In this document: piece by piece, positions 48,948 through 56,994 of the stretch
How positions within the stretch are numbered: position 1 is the stretch's first letter
Layout: each line of letters begins with the position of its first letter
Assembly: GCF_016758175.1 (NCBI RefSeq)
Contig: NZ_QYAB01000001.1
Location: 371,089-435,088, forward strand
Origin: Leucobacter zeae
GTDB taxonomy: Bacteria > Actinomycetota > Actinomycetes > Actinomycetales > Microbacteriaceae
Reading direction: 5' to 3'
DNA: 64,000 bases
Notes under the pieces: generated by a model
The model's input: only the letters and a program-made list of their open reading frames with translations
What the model was told of the DNA's origin: nothing
Database searches by the model: none
Translations under genes and position numbers: made by a program

Positions 48948-49049
48948 ACCCCTGACCTCCTCTGGTTCCGGGTGTACCACAAGTGTACTACCGGCTGAAA
49001 TACGAGTTCTCGGCTTGGGCTGGGAGTGGCTATACGTTCGGGTGCAACA

Positions 49050-49085
49050 GTGAGAGCCGGCACGGTTGGCCGTGCCGGCACTCAC
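49050..49085 (-). terminator. terminator hairpin after the 49165 gene
   Basis: GTGAG, A, GCCGGCACGG (49050-49065) pairs with CCGTGCCGGC, A, CTCAC (49070-49085) with a TTGG loop and one A-A mismatch. It ends the leftward cluster of secreted-protein genes. Confidence 0.65.
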
Positions 49086-49164
49086 TGCGGACTGCGTTCA
49101 TAACGCAGCTGCTACTGCGGGTGATGCTCCCTGCTCGTTCGACTAACTTGATGTTTCCTCGGGC

Positions 49165-49548
49165 TCATCCCATCTGCCCCCAAGCGTTGACGAAGCAGCC
49201 GTCGTCGAGTTGATGCACTTCGAAAGACCCAAGCAGGCTGCCTGTCTCGGAATACACTCTGTAGATATGAATAGTTGAGAGCTGGTCCACCGAAGTCAGC
49301 TTGAGAGTCTCTACGTCCTCGTCTTTCAAGGCTTCGTGCAGCTTCTCAAACTGTTCTGGGTCGACAACGAACCCGGGCTTCAACGTCTTGCCGGCCGCAG
49401 CAGGCTCGTTCTCATGGCCAGCCGAGAGCAATGAGACCAGTGCTTCTTCAGGGTTCGACTCACTGCGACTGCACGAGGGTGTCCCGGCGAAGCCGGCAAG
49501 CATCAGGACGGGTAGTAGCGCCAGCCACATAATGTCCTTGACGCGCAT
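49165..49548 (-). CDS. secreted or lipoprotein-like protein (127 aa)
   Basis: ATG 49548 (upstream CAGGGAC on its strand). Begins MRVKDIMWLALLPVLMLAGF, a signal sequence; a cysteine at AGTPSCSRS could be a weak lipobox or a mature cysteine. The mature part is acidic with EEALVSLLSAGHENE and a C-terminal YRVYSETGSLLGSFEVHQLD. No family. It is the first in a cluster of secreted proteins transcribed leftward (49165-51169). Confidence 0.6.
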   Translation of the reverse strand: MRVKDIMWLALLPVLMLAGFAGTPSCSRSESNPEEALVSLLSAGHENEPAAAGKTLKPGFVVDPEQFEKLHEALKDEDVETLKLTSVDQLSTIHIYRVYSETGSLLGSFEVHQLDDGCFVNAWGQMG

Positions 49549-49567
49549 ACTTGTCCCTGCCCAGGAG

Positions 49568-49942
49568 CTAACGTGGATCCGCAGCCGGTCCGCGAACGAG
49601 GTTCCACCGAACCTCCCTACTATGCGTTCCGGCGATACTGAGAAGGTCGGCAGCTGCTTGTAGCTCTTGTACGGATTCTTCAACAACGTGCGATGCTTCA
49701 TAGCTTGAAGATGTTGCGCCACGGAGTTCCACGCCTGGGGTTACGTCAGCGAGCCATTGTTGCAGCAACGTGCATGCCTCGGCGATCGAACCGACGTGCG
49801 CTGCTAGCGCCTCCAGCAGCACAGGGACATCAGACGGGTGCGCAGGGCTACGCAATGCGCGCTGGAGATGCGCCCCTAGTAGGTCCAGGCATTCAAGCAA
49901 ATCCTTGGTGGTGTACTTGTCTGTTCCGATTGGAAGGTTCAT
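49568..49942 (-). CDS. hypothetical helical protein (124 aa)
   Basis: ATG 49942 with AGGGAAAG upstream on its strand. Helical: MNLPIGTDKYTTKDLLECLD, LLGAHLQRALRSPAH, LLEALAAHVGSIAEACTLLQ, VVEESVQELQAAADLLSI. Resembles a four-helix bundle; it has no signal sequence, so it is cytoplasmic. It lies between two secreted proteins and could be an immunity-like or chaperone partner, but this is a guess from position. Confidence 0.6.
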   Translation of the reverse strand: MNLPIGTDKYTTKDLLECLDLLGAHLQRALRSPAHPSDVPVLLEALAAHVGSIAEACTLLQQWLADVTPGVELRGATSSSYEASHVVEESVQELQAAADLLSIAGTHSREVRWNLVRGPAADPR

Positions 49943-49979
49943 CAGTGCTTTCCCTGATCGTGGGTGAGTCCAACAGCTA

Positions 49980-50564
49980 TCAATGGAGCTTGATTCCGAA
50001 CACCCATCCAGCCGTGTTTGTAGGACCGCTTTCAGTGCCCCATTCGGAATCTTTGTAGTACTCGACATAGACCGAAGCCACTGAATCCGCTGGAAGGCCA
50101 GAAAGTGGCATGACTATGCCGAGCTCGTCCTCGGATCGCGTCAAGACGCAATCTCCATTGGCCGCAAGGCAGTCGACTTCCTTCACCGGATCACTGGTCG
50201 GATCGACACTTTCGACGTCACCTTCGAAGAACATTGCTCGGAGCATGAGCGGGGTTTCCGGTGCTGAAAGCGAGAACGAAAGTTGGCTCCCAGTGACCTC
50301 GACTTCGCTTTGGGGCATTGTCCCGTCACCGACCACGACCTGATGATTCGCCCCCGAACTCCAATCCAGCGTGAACACGGGAATCTGAGTCGAAGTAATG
50401 GTGAGATCTGGTGGATCGACGGGCACTTCGCCTATCTCGGATAGCGGCTGCTGGTCCACTATCTCCCCCTGTCTATCGTGAGTCGTAGCGCTTGCGCAGC
50501 CCGTGGCGAATGTGACACCCATTGCGATTGCGGCCGCCGCGACTATGCCCCGTGCGCGTTGCAA
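49980..50564 (-). CDS. lipoprotein (194 aa)
   Basis: TTG 50564 within the end of the upstream gene. Residues 1-22: basic QRARG, hydrophobic IVAAAAIAMGVTFATGC, a clear lipobox with cysteine at FATGC. The mature part is beta-rich and acidic (LTITSTQIPVFTLDWSSG, VEVTGSQLSFSLSAPETPL, CLAANGDCVLTRSEDELGI). It should be attached to the outer leaflet of the membrane. Family not recognised. Confidence 0.7.
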   Translation of the reverse strand: MQRARGIVAAAAIAMGVTFATGCASATTHDRQGEIVDQQPLSEIGEVPVDPPDLTITSTQIPVFTLDWSSGANHQVVVGDGTMPQSEVEVTGSQLSFSLSAPETPLMLRAMFFEGDVESVDPTSDPVKEVDCLAANGDCVLTRSEDELGIVMPLSGLPADSVASVYVEYYKDSEWGTESGPTNTAGWVFGIKLH

Positions 50565-51169
50565 CCGAACCTTGTTTCTTTGTCGCTGCTCGTACGAGCT
50601 ACGTAGCTCTTCGTGCCAATCTCAACTCGATGGTAGCCGTTTCCCCGGTAGGTCTGGAAGCCGTTGTCAGAGCAATACCGCTTCGCGTTGACGTCCAACG
50701 TCTTCGCCTTCTTTTCCTTCTGCATGTAGACGATACGGTGCCACTGACCGAACCAACCCTTCTTCATAATTTCGGTCCCAACGACGCTCAACTTCGGCGT
50801 CTTGGTGCAGTTGTAGTTTCTTGAATGCAGTGACGCAAGCGAGTTACTCTTGTGCACACGTTCCGTGTGTGCCCAGCAGTTATAGGGATTCACGGTGATC
50901 GCGACGCTACCCGCCACTGCGCCCCACTGGGGGTGTTTCTTTGCCCCCGTAGAGCCAGTTTGCATCCCAAGCCGCGAGCTTGGCCCACTAACAAAGACCT
51001 CGGCAGCGCTGCCGCTATTATTCACATCGCGAGCGGCGGCCCGAGGGTCAGCAGGACTCAGATTGGAACTCGTAGCAGCCGTCGGCGCAGTGAGCACACC
51101 ACCAATAATCAATGCAGCTGCTGCACCAGAAATCAACAATGACCAGGGTCGCTTCAATCGGACGGACAC
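50543..51169 (-). CDS. secreted Cys-containing protein (208 aa)
   Basis: GTG 51169 with AAAGGAG upstream on its strand. Signal peptide with SLLISGAAAALIIGGVLTAP, cleavage near PTAA. The mature protein has cysteines spaced as YNCWAHTERV, YNCTKTPKL, RYCSDNGFQ and RFGCNAHGA, which could form two disulfides, and many Lys and Tyr residues. It is not recognised. Small secreted cysteine-containing proteins in mobile elements are sometimes bacteriocin-like, but nothing here proves that. Confidence 0.65.
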   Translation of the reverse strand: MSVRLKRPWSLLISGAAAALIIGGVLTAPTAATSSNLSPADPRAAARDVNNSGSAAEVFVSGPSSRLGMQTGSTGAKKHPQWGAVAGSVAITVNPYNCWAHTERVHKSNSLASLHSRNYNCTKTPKLSVVGTEIMKKGWFGQWHRIVYMQKEKKAKTLDVNAKRYCSDNGFQTYRGNGYHRVEIGTKSYVARTSSDKETRFGCNAHGA

Positions 51170-51381
51170 TTCTTCTCCTTTGAAATATGATCCCCAGCTT
51201 GATCATATACCTATGAAGATCGTGAGTTGCGAGTTGCTGCGCGATAGGCGATGACCATTCACATAGCCTGCTGCGGGATCTCGCCTGGGCTTCGGACACG
51301 AGAATTGCGCACTGCAGAAGGGCTCGCTTTCTTCGATGTCGTCCGACATCTTCATGTATTGGGCCCGCGTGGGCAGACAGA

Positions 51382-51414
51382 AACGGAGGGCACCGCGTCG
51401 CGGTGCCCTCCGTT
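51382..51414 (-). terminator. terminator after the response regulator
   Basis: AACGGAGGGCACCGC (51382-51396) pairs with GCGGTGCCCTCCGTT (51400-51414) around GTC, 15 bp, with a T-run on the minus-strand side. The regulator gene ends at 51425. Confidence 0.85.
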
Positions 51415-51424
51415 GTCGTGTTGC

Positions 51425-52105
51425 CTATCGGCCCTGAGTGAGCCTGTAGCCTGCGCCCCGGACCGTTGCGAGCGCGACATCGGAGTCCGGCAACTTCTTG
51501 CGGAGGTACGAGGCGTAGAGCTCAACGACCGTGCTGCGGACGCTCGGGACACGGATCGGCCACACGCGATCGAGGATGTTCGCCTTTGAGTGCACGCGGT
51601 TCGGGAAGCGGGCCAGGTATCTGAGGAACTCGAACTCGGTCCCAGTGAGCTGAAGATGCGCTCCGTCGACTTCGGCGCCGAGAGCGTCCTCGTCGATCAC
51701 GAGCGAGCCGTATCGGATCGTAGTCGCGGGCCGTCGCACGTCCTCGATGGTCGGTGTAGTTCGCGCTAGGGCTCGGAGTGCTGCTGCGAGCTGCTCGAGG
51801 CTGTAGGGGCGCGCGAGGAATGCGTCCCCGATGCCGGTGACTCCGGAGACGTGTTCCTGGTCGGTGAGGTAGAGCACGGGGCCGGCGTAGCCGGCCTCCT
51901 GGAGGCCGCTGCGGAGCTCCGCGCTTGCCGCCGACCCGGGTTCGAGGTCCAGGATGACGAGATCGATGGGGTCTGTGGTGCCGTGTGCGAGGTTCGCGAG
52001 GGCGGTGCTTGGGACGTCATGGACGGTGCCCCATCCGTCGTGGCGGAGGGACATCGATTCGAGGACGAGGTCTTCGCCGATGAGGAGAACGGTGAGCGGG
52101 TTCAT
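51425..52105 (-). CDS. OmpR/PhoB-type response regulator
   Basis: 226 aa. Receiver: VLLIGED, phospho-acceptor D in ILDLEPG, and T in LYLTDQ, but the conserved Lys (normally in KPF) is ARPYS, so Arg replaces it. C-terminal winged helix: LTGTEFEFLRYLARFPN, RVHSKANILDRVW and VRGAGYRLTQGR, typical of the OmpR family. It is the last gene of a five-gene leftward operon starting at 53504. No kinase is visible. It may autoregulate that operon. Confidence 0.88.
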   Translation of the reverse strand: MNPLTVLLIGEDLVLESMSLRHDGWGTVHDVPSTALANLAHGTTDPIDLVILDLEPGSAASAELRSGLQEAGYAGPVLYLTDQEHVSGVTGIGDAFLARPYSLEQLAAALRALARTTPTIEDVRRPATTIRYGSLVIDEDALGAEVDGAHLQLTGTEFEFLRYLARFPNRVHSKANILDRVWPIRVPSVRSTVVELYASYLRKKLPDSDVALATVRGAGYRLTQGR

Positions 52106-52115
52106 TTCTGGGGTC

Positions 52116-52778
52116 CTAGAGTCCGGGGGCGGGGTGTTGTGCTGGCGTCTGTTGCGCGTGTCCGGCGGGCCAGGGAGAAGGTTCTGGGAGCCCGTTCACC
52201 CATTCTCGCGCAGTATCGGCGAGCTGGTCGATCTCGTCGGGCCCGTACTCGCGGGTCCAGATGCTCGCCCACGCCTTGTCGTACTGGTAGATGTCGGCGG
52301 TCCAGGAGTTCGGGACGCGGTCCGGGTCGCTGGTGTCCGTTCCGACGAACTCCTCAGTGACGATGAAACGAAGGTCGTTTCGTTCCTCGGGCGTGAGGAT
52401 GAAGTTGCCCAGGCCGAATGCGTCCGGGTCGCCGTGGTCGTAAGTGACTCGCTTCGGGTTCTGGGCTGCGACCGCGCGGAGGCCGGCGTCGACCTGCATC
52501 ATCGCCTGCTCGCGCACGTGGCGTTGGGTACTGGTCTCGAAACCGAGCCCGACGTCCTGGTGCTCGTCGACGCGGAGGATGTACCCGGTCTCGGTCTGCT
52601 GTATCCACGCAGTGAACACCGTCTCGCCGAATTCATCGGTGAAGTCGACCTTTCCGTAGTCGTCGGGTCCAACGGCATTCGGGGTACGGTCGCTAACCGT
52701 GGAGTTGCCTCGGATCCAGACGAGGGGTTCGAGGCGGTAGCCGGTGTCGTAGGGGGTGAGGTTCTCGGGAATGGTCAT
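52116..52778 (-). CDS. hypothetical protein (220 aa)
   Basis: ATG 52778 overlaps the stop of the upstream gene (ATGA). Soluble protein with Trp and Tyr motifs (YRLEPLVWIRGNSTVSD, DEFGETVFTAWIQQTETGY, NDLRFIVTEEFVGTDTSD, WTADIYQYDKAWASIWTREY). The C-terminus is Pro-rich and basic. No family. Part of the operon with the redoxin and the regulator. Confidence 0.65.
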   Translation of the reverse strand: MTIPENLTPYDTGYRLEPLVWIRGNSTVSDRTPNAVGPDDYGKVDFTDEFGETVFTAWIQQTETGYILRVDEHQDVGLGFETSTQRHVREQAMMQVDAGLRAVAAQNPKRVTYDHGDPDAFGLGNFILTPEERNDLRFIVTEEFVGTDTSDPDRVPNSWTADIYQYDKAWASIWTREYGPDEIDQLADTAREWVNGLPEPSPWPAGHAQQTPAQHPAPGL

Positions 52779-52993
52779 TCTCCTTCGGTTTCGACGGCGC
52801 CGGCGAGCTCGAGGAACATCTGTGCGCGTTGCACGTCCCCCGATTTCATGGCTTCTTCGGGTTGCTGCGTTGCGGATCGGACGGCCTCGGCGCGGTTTCG
52901 CCGGAGGAGTTCGAGCGTGTACGCGGGGTGGAGCTCGCGGATCGTGTTGAGGTCGCGCAGCTCGGCCGCGGCGGGCTTAGACAACGCGGACAC
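52775..52993 (-). CDS. small hypothetical protein (72 aa)
   Basis: GTG 52993 overlaps the end of the upstream gene by 17 nt and stops in an ATGA. Helical: VSALSKPAAAELRDLNTIRE, LHPAYTLELLRRNRAEAV, QRAQMFLELAGAVETEGE. No motif. Coupling at both ends supports it as a real gene despite its size. Confidence 0.6.
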   Translation of the reverse strand: MSALSKPAAAELRDLNTIRELHPAYTLELLRRNRAEAVRSATQQPEEAMKSGDVQRAQMFLELAGAVETEGE

Positions 52994-53255
52994 CTCTCGG
53001 CTTGTCGGTCGCCTCGAGCTCTTCGAGCACGAGCGCGAGCTGGGTGATTCCGAGGCTGAGCCAGTTCGTCGACCAGGTGACCGGGTCGGGCTTTGCTTCG
53101 GGGAGATTGCCGGCGAGACCATGGGCGGTGTTCTTGAGATTCGTTGCGGCGGTGGAGAGCCGCTCAATCCAGGCGGTTCGGTCTTGTTCGTTGAGCTGGT
53201 CGAGAGCGGTGCTGATCTCCGAGGGAGTGGGCGGGTCATCGATGTTGATCGACAT
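52977..53255 (-). CDS. hypothetical helical protein (92 aa)
   Basis: ATG 53255, 12 nt after the redoxin stop on the same strand. Begins MSINIDDPPTPSEISTALDQ, with LNEQDRTAWIERLSTAATNL and TNWLSLGITQLALVLEELEA. No signal sequence. It is the second gene of the leftward operon. Function unknown. Confidence 0.6.
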   Translation of the reverse strand: MSINIDDPPTPSEISTALDQLNEQDRTAWIERLSTAATNLKNTAHGLAGNLPEAKPDPVTWSTNWLSLGITQLALVLEELEATDKPRGVRVV

Positions 53256-53267
53256 GGCGGATTCCTT

Positions 53268-53504
53268 TCAGGCCTGGAGGCCATGGATCTTGTCGGGTCG
53301 GAAGCCTGACCAGTGGCGGTCGGTGTCGACCACGACGACGGGTGCCTGGAGGTAGCCGAGGTCCTTCACGTGCTGCAGCGCGGTTTCGTCGATGCTGATG
53401 TCGACCTCGCTGTAGCTGACGCCGCGCTTGGAGAGTTCGCGCTTGGTCATGTCGCACTGGCCGCAGTTGGGCTTCGTGTAGACGGTGATGCTGCTCTGGC
53501 TCAT
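53268..53504 (-). CDS. NrdH/glutaredoxin-like redoxin
   Basis: 78 aa, ATG 53504. The CxxC active site is in YTKPNCGQCDMTKREL (C-G-Q-C), then the cis-Pro in QAPVVVV and GFRPDKI at the end; this order matches NrdH-type redoxins and glutaredoxins. NrdH reduces class Ib ribonucleotide reductase, but the reductase genes are not here, so the partner may be host proteins. It leads the five-gene leftward operon that ends with the PhoB-type regulator. Confidence 0.85.
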   Translation of the reverse strand: MSQSSITVYTKPNCGQCDMTKRELSKRGVSYSEVDISIDETALQHVKDLGYLQAPVVVVDTDRHWSGFRPDKIHGLQA

Positions 53505-53553
53505 CGGGTCCTCCTAGCGAATAGATGCGCCTTGCTGCGCTTCTCTCGAATCC

Positions 53554-53815
53554 CTCCCTCACGTTTTTTGCCGTGAAGGCACGTAGTGCCTGTCGGAGCG
53601 GATCTGCGTGGAGCGCCGTCGGAGCGGGAGACCTGCACGGCTGACTGGAGGGAGGACGGGCGAGGATCCTGCGGTCTGGGAACCCCGAGGGGAGCGAAGC
53701 GGCGGGGTTTCCGGGCCGGTGGCGTGGAGCGCTGGCCGCCGTAGACTGCCGAAGGCTTCACGGCAAGAAAACGGGGCGTAGCCCCGGATGGGTGCGGGCC
53801 GGCCTCCGTGCCGGC
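53554..53815. repeat. structured non-coding repeat, copy 2
   Basis: Near-identical to 15901-16164, same orientation, with a few base changes. It lies between the leftward redoxin operon (53504) and the rightward secreted-protein operon (54005), the same divergent position as copy 1. The inverted end CTTCACGGCAA is at 53756-53766. Inner hairpins GGCAC-GTA-GTGCC and GGGGC-GTA-GCCCC are retained. About 190 bp beyond it, to 54004, I see only a probable promoter for the 54005 operon. Confidence 0.8.
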
Positions 53816-54004
53816 GCCGAAGGAGCGCGAGCTCCACTGGTGCGGAGAGCACTGACGGCCCGACTGCACAGATCAGGCGAACACACATCGCTCGTTCGTG
53901 CGATTGTTGCTGGTTCAGCTTGAACGTAGCTTGAGAACAAAGTCGAACACTTAGTTAACTCACAGCTCACGCTATCGCCATTCAATTAAGAGAAATGAGG
54001 AAAC

Positions 54005-54391
54005 GTGAAAACCAAACTCCTCGGCGCCCTCACCGGTGTCCTTGTTGGGCTGAGCTTGGTGTTGATTGTCCCAGCTGGCGCTCAGGCAGCCTCTTGGAGC
54101 AACTACGTCACCGGCAACTATGCCCCGGGCATCAAACAAAGTGGAACCGGCAAGGTCCTACAGAATCGCGGCAGAATATTTGCCCCTGGGGGCGGTGTTG
54201 GTTACTCGGTGAAATACTCCGTGAAAGTCGCTTCCCGCACTGGCGCGGTGACGGCATCTGGAGCAACTCAGCCCGGTGTCTGGTTTTACCAGACAGCAAC
54301 GAGCCCCCAAACGAACACGATTGCCCGCTGCGAGCTTTACGGCCCGTATGCCACTCCCGGCGGCGACTATCTCTGTGACGTGCAGAAATAG
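54005..54391 (+). CDS. secreted protein, paralogue 1 (128 aa)
   Basis: GTG 54005 with GAGGAAAC upstream. Signal peptide MKTKLLGALTGVLVGLSLVL, cleavage near AQA-A. The mature protein has SWSNYVTGNYAPG, TSPQTNTIARCELYG and a final CDVQK. It is similar to the protein encoded at 54996 (same start KLLGALTGV, same TSPQTNT-ARC motif), so the two arose by duplication and flank a different gene. No family. Confidence 0.7.
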   Translation: MKTKLLGALTGVLVGLSLVLIVPAGAQAASWSNYVTGNYAPGIKQSGTGKVLQNRGRIFAPGGGVGYSVKYSVKVASRTGAVTASGATQPGVWFYQTATSPQTNTIARCELYGPYATPGGDYLCDVQK

Positions 54392-54420
54392 AAACGACTT
54401 CAGGAACGAGAGGAAATGAA

Positions 54421-54999
54421 ATGAACATGTCCACAACGAAGCGGACCTTTCTCACATCGGCGGCTGTGGCTCTTGCTGCCGTACTCGTGGGCGCCGGAGC
54501 CCTCGGTATCTGGGCAAACCAGAACACGCCATCGGCGTCGGCCGCGGACAAGCTGCCTGCTGAACTGAACTCGCAGGAACTCGGTGAGGGCGGATTGGAG
54601 TCGTCATCCATCCACCTCCTTTCGGAGACAAAGAACTTCGCGGTATGGGAGGCCCGAGATCGAGCCAAGAATCTCTGCGTCGTAACCTTCGCGACGCCAG
54701 AAGGCAATTCCTCCACTGCATGCGTGAGCGAGGAACAGTTCCAGAAGGTCGGCCTAGGACAGTCCATGCAGGTTGGAGAGGCAGAGCAAGGAGACAAGGG
54801 AATTCCAATGCTGCAGACTTACTTGCTCCCTGCAGGAGCGGACGCGAAGTCGGCGGCCGCACAGATACCTGGCTCGGAAGCGATCGACCAGCTCGTTGTT
54901 CGGTACGGACCTCTCGAGCTTGAGACGACAAGAACCGTCAGCGTGCCAGCCAAGAATGGGAAACTCGAACTCACCGTCTTTGGACGTGATTCGATATGA
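54421..54999 (+). CDS. secreted or membrane-anchored protein between the two paralogues (192 aa)
   Basis: ATG 54421, 29 nt after the first paralogue. N-terminal hydrophobic helix SAAVALAAVLVGAGALGIWA after MNMSTTKRTFL, so it is either anchored or secreted. The outer part has ETKNFAVWEARDRAKNLCVV and VSEEQFQKVGLGQSMQVGEA. It overlaps the next paralogue in ATGA (54996). The alternation paralogue - anchored protein - paralogue suggests a functional unit, but the family is unknown. Confidence 0.65.
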   Translation: MNMSTTKRTFLTSAAVALAAVLVGAGALGIWANQNTPSASAADKLPAELNSQELGEGGLESSSIHLLSETKNFAVWEARDRAKNLCVVTFATPEGNSSTACVSEEQFQKVGLGQSMQVGEAEQGDKGIPMLQTYLLPAGADAKSAAAQIPGSEAIDQLVVRYGPLELETTRTVSVPAKNGKLELTVFGRDSI

Positions 55000-55394
55000 G
55001 AGCAAGACTCCTCGGAGCTCTCACAGGCGTTGCTCTTGGATTGGGGCTCATCGTTGTGGTGCCGGCAACTGCCAACGCTGCAGCATGGAGTTTCTACGCG
55101 AACAGCAACAAGAGCAGCGGCACCCAGCCGTCAAGTTCCAACGGAAAGATCCTTCGAAACAAGATCAGGATCGCTCCACCGGGTGGACTGACGGAGCTAT
55201 GGAATCAGAACGCCACAGTTGTCGTAGCTGTCACGAAAGGCAAGATCCTGGCTAACACGACAACGGGGCCCGGGGTCTTGCAGGAGCAAGTGGTGACCTC
55301 ACCGCAAACCAACACGGTCGCTCGATGCAAGTTGGTGGCGCTGCCCGGCGCAGTATCTGGAACCAGTCTCCACGAATGCTCCTCCTACAGGTAG
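54996..55394 (+). CDS. secreted protein, paralogue 2 (132 aa)
   Basis: ATG 54996 in an ATGA overlap. Signal peptide MRARLLGALTGVALGLGLIV, cleavage near ANA-A. Mature: AWSFYANSNKSSG, IAPPGGLTELW, TSPQTNTVARCKLVALPG, ending HECSSYR. Paralogue of 54005, with the same cysteines and the TSPQTNT motif. It ends the operon; a terminator lies at 55411-55452. Confidence 0.7.
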   Translation: MRARLLGALTGVALGLGLIVVVPATANAAAWSFYANSNKSSGTQPSSSNGKILRNKIRIAPPGGLTELWNQNATVVVAVTKGKILANTTTGPGVLQEQVVTSPQTNTVARCKLVALPGAVSGTSLHECSSYR

Positions 55395-55410
55395 GCCCAT
55401 TCAACAGGAT

Positions 55411-55452
55411 GTGGGTGTCCTTGGCTTAGCCTCCTGGCCGAGTCAAGGACAC
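55411..55452 (+). terminator. terminator after the secreted-protein operon
   Basis: GGGTGTCCTTG (55411-55421) pairs perfectly with CAAGGACACCC (55442-55452) around a 20-nt loop. It follows the 55394 stop by 16 nt. Confidence 0.7.
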
Positions 55453-55502
55453 CCTGCATTGTGCCCTACCGCGAATGGGGCGTAGCCTCGAATGGGTCGG
55501 AC

Positions 55503-55545
55503 CAGCCTCTGTGCCGGCTCGTCCCGGCGCGCGGAGCGCGCACCC
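55503..55545. repeat. remnant of the structured non-coding repeat (43 bp)
   Basis: Identical to 16151-16193 over 43 bases, from GCCTCTGTGC to GCGCGCACCCTG, containing the hairpin GCGCGC-GGA-GCGCGC. A looser match begins about 20-30 bp earlier. It lies between the secreted-protein operon and the integrase gene. Confidence 0.75.
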
Positions 55546-55559
55546 TGTGCTGCAGCTGA

Positions 55560-56807
55560 TCAGGCCGCTTGGTGCGCCTTGAGGTAGCGACTTAGGGCCT
55601 CCGCAACCAGCGGCACATGCGCCGTCGCGAGGCTGGCAAGGTCGATCGTGAGCGTGGTCGATGCGTCGTCGGATTCTCCGAGCTGCATGGGCCACGCAGT
55701 GGAGCTTGTGATCGCTGCGAGGTCATCGAGAGATACCTCGGTATAGATCTGCGTGGTTGAAAGGCTCGCGTGCCCCAGCAGTTCCTGGACCCCTCGAATG
55801 TTCGCACCGCGCCTCAGCCCAACCGTGGCTGCCCTGTGCCGGAGTGAATGGAGGCACCAGGACCCGATGTGGCGCTTCGCCTTCTTGTAGATGGTGGAGG
55901 GGTGTAGGTGGTTCTGCGTTCGCTCATTCCGGAAGTAGTAGCCAGGCCCTTGGTATCGCTCGAGTTCAACCAGAAGTTTGTAGCAGAGGTCGTTCAACGG
56001 GACGTGCCGGACCTTCTGGCCCTTTCCGTGGATTGTGAGGACTCGACCTGAGCGGCCGCGTGTATGAAGCAGCGCGATCTCGGTTCGACGGAGGCCAAGC
56101 GAAGCGGCCAAGGCGATGACGGTCTGCGCATCCAACGGGGCTCCGTAGTAGCCGGAGAGTAGGTCTTCGTCCTTGATCGGTGCGCGCGGCGATTTACCCG
56201 GGCGCACGCTGGCGAGATCGAGAGTTGGGTCAGCATCGATTCGCCCTGTCGAAGTCGCCCATCGGTAGAAGGCCACGAAGGACGCTCGGATCTTGCGGCG
56301 GTACTCAGCACTCCACTCCAGGCGGTGAGAATGCAGATAGTCGCCAAGCGATTGAGCAGTGGCCTGCAGAGGGTCGGAATCGCCCGCGAATCGGCGCATG
56401 TCACCGATTCGCTGCATGATGGTGTCTTCGGATCGATGAAGCGAGCGGAGATGCGACGCGAAGTCGACATAGACCGGCGGCAGTGCTGTCTGAGGGCGGG
56501 TGGAGGAATAGTCGATTGCGCGTCCGAGACCCGTCATCGGGTTGTCGGAAATGTGACGGTGCTTCACAGCCCAATCGAAGAAGGAGGACATAGCGCCGGG
56601 GACCTTGCGGAAGTATGAGAGGGACCATCTGCGTGCGGAGATACGGAAGAAGCGTTCGAGTGCTTCGGCTGAGCTCTCAGCCATGTAATCCTGCATCAGG
56701 TAACGGCGAAGCAACGTGACTCGTTGGTCACGATAGACACGTGAGAGGGAGGGATCTACGGCATGGAACTGGGTGATCAGGGAGCTGATCTCCACCTGAA
56801 CCTCCAT
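55560..56807 (-). CDS. tyrosine recombinase (ICE integrase)
   Basis: 415 aa from ATG 56807 (a GTG at 56831 adds eight codons; neither start has a clear SD). Core catalytic set of the family: Arg in LGLRRTEIALLH, Lys in HGKGQK, H-x-x-R in HSLRHRAATVG, His in ELLGHASLSTTQ, and the Tyr in QIYTEVSLDD. The N-terminal half holds the SAM-like core-binding domain. It integrates and excises the element at tRNA-Met. It is transcribed leftward into the element, with attR 160-190 bp upstream of its start. A small excisionase may be the 2842 gene. Confidence 0.93.
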   Translation of the reverse strand: MEVQVEISSLITQFHAVDPSLSRVYRDQRVTLLRRYLMQDYMAESSAEALERFFRISARRWSLSYFRKVPGAMSSFFDWAVKHRHISDNPMTGLGRAIDYSSTRPQTALPPVYVDFASHLRSLHRSEDTIMQRIGDMRRFAGDSDPLQATAQSLGDYLHSHRLEWSAEYRRKIRASFVAFYRWATSTGRIDADPTLDLASVRPGKSPRAPIKDEDLLSGYYGAPLDAQTVIALAASLGLRRTEIALLHTRGRSGRVLTIHGKGQKVRHVPLNDLCYKLLVELERYQGPGYYFRNERTQNHLHPSTIYKKAKRHIGSWCLHSLRHRAATVGLRRGANIRGVQELLGHASLSTTQIYTEVSLDDLAAITSSTAWPMQLGESDDASTTLTIDLASLATAHVPLVAEALSRYLKAHQAA

Positions 56808-56994
56808 GCCTAACTCAATGAATGCCCCCACTCAGCAACTTGGCAGGAACCGTAATGAAGAGCAAATGCGTGAGCAGAAGTGACGGAACCGTTATCCGGT
56901 CGCGCGCTGTTCTACCCATAGCGAGAGTGAAGTGATGATTGCTTCAGAGTCAACTTCGGGGCGGAACTGCGCTTGCGTCGCTTGAACTGCCCGG

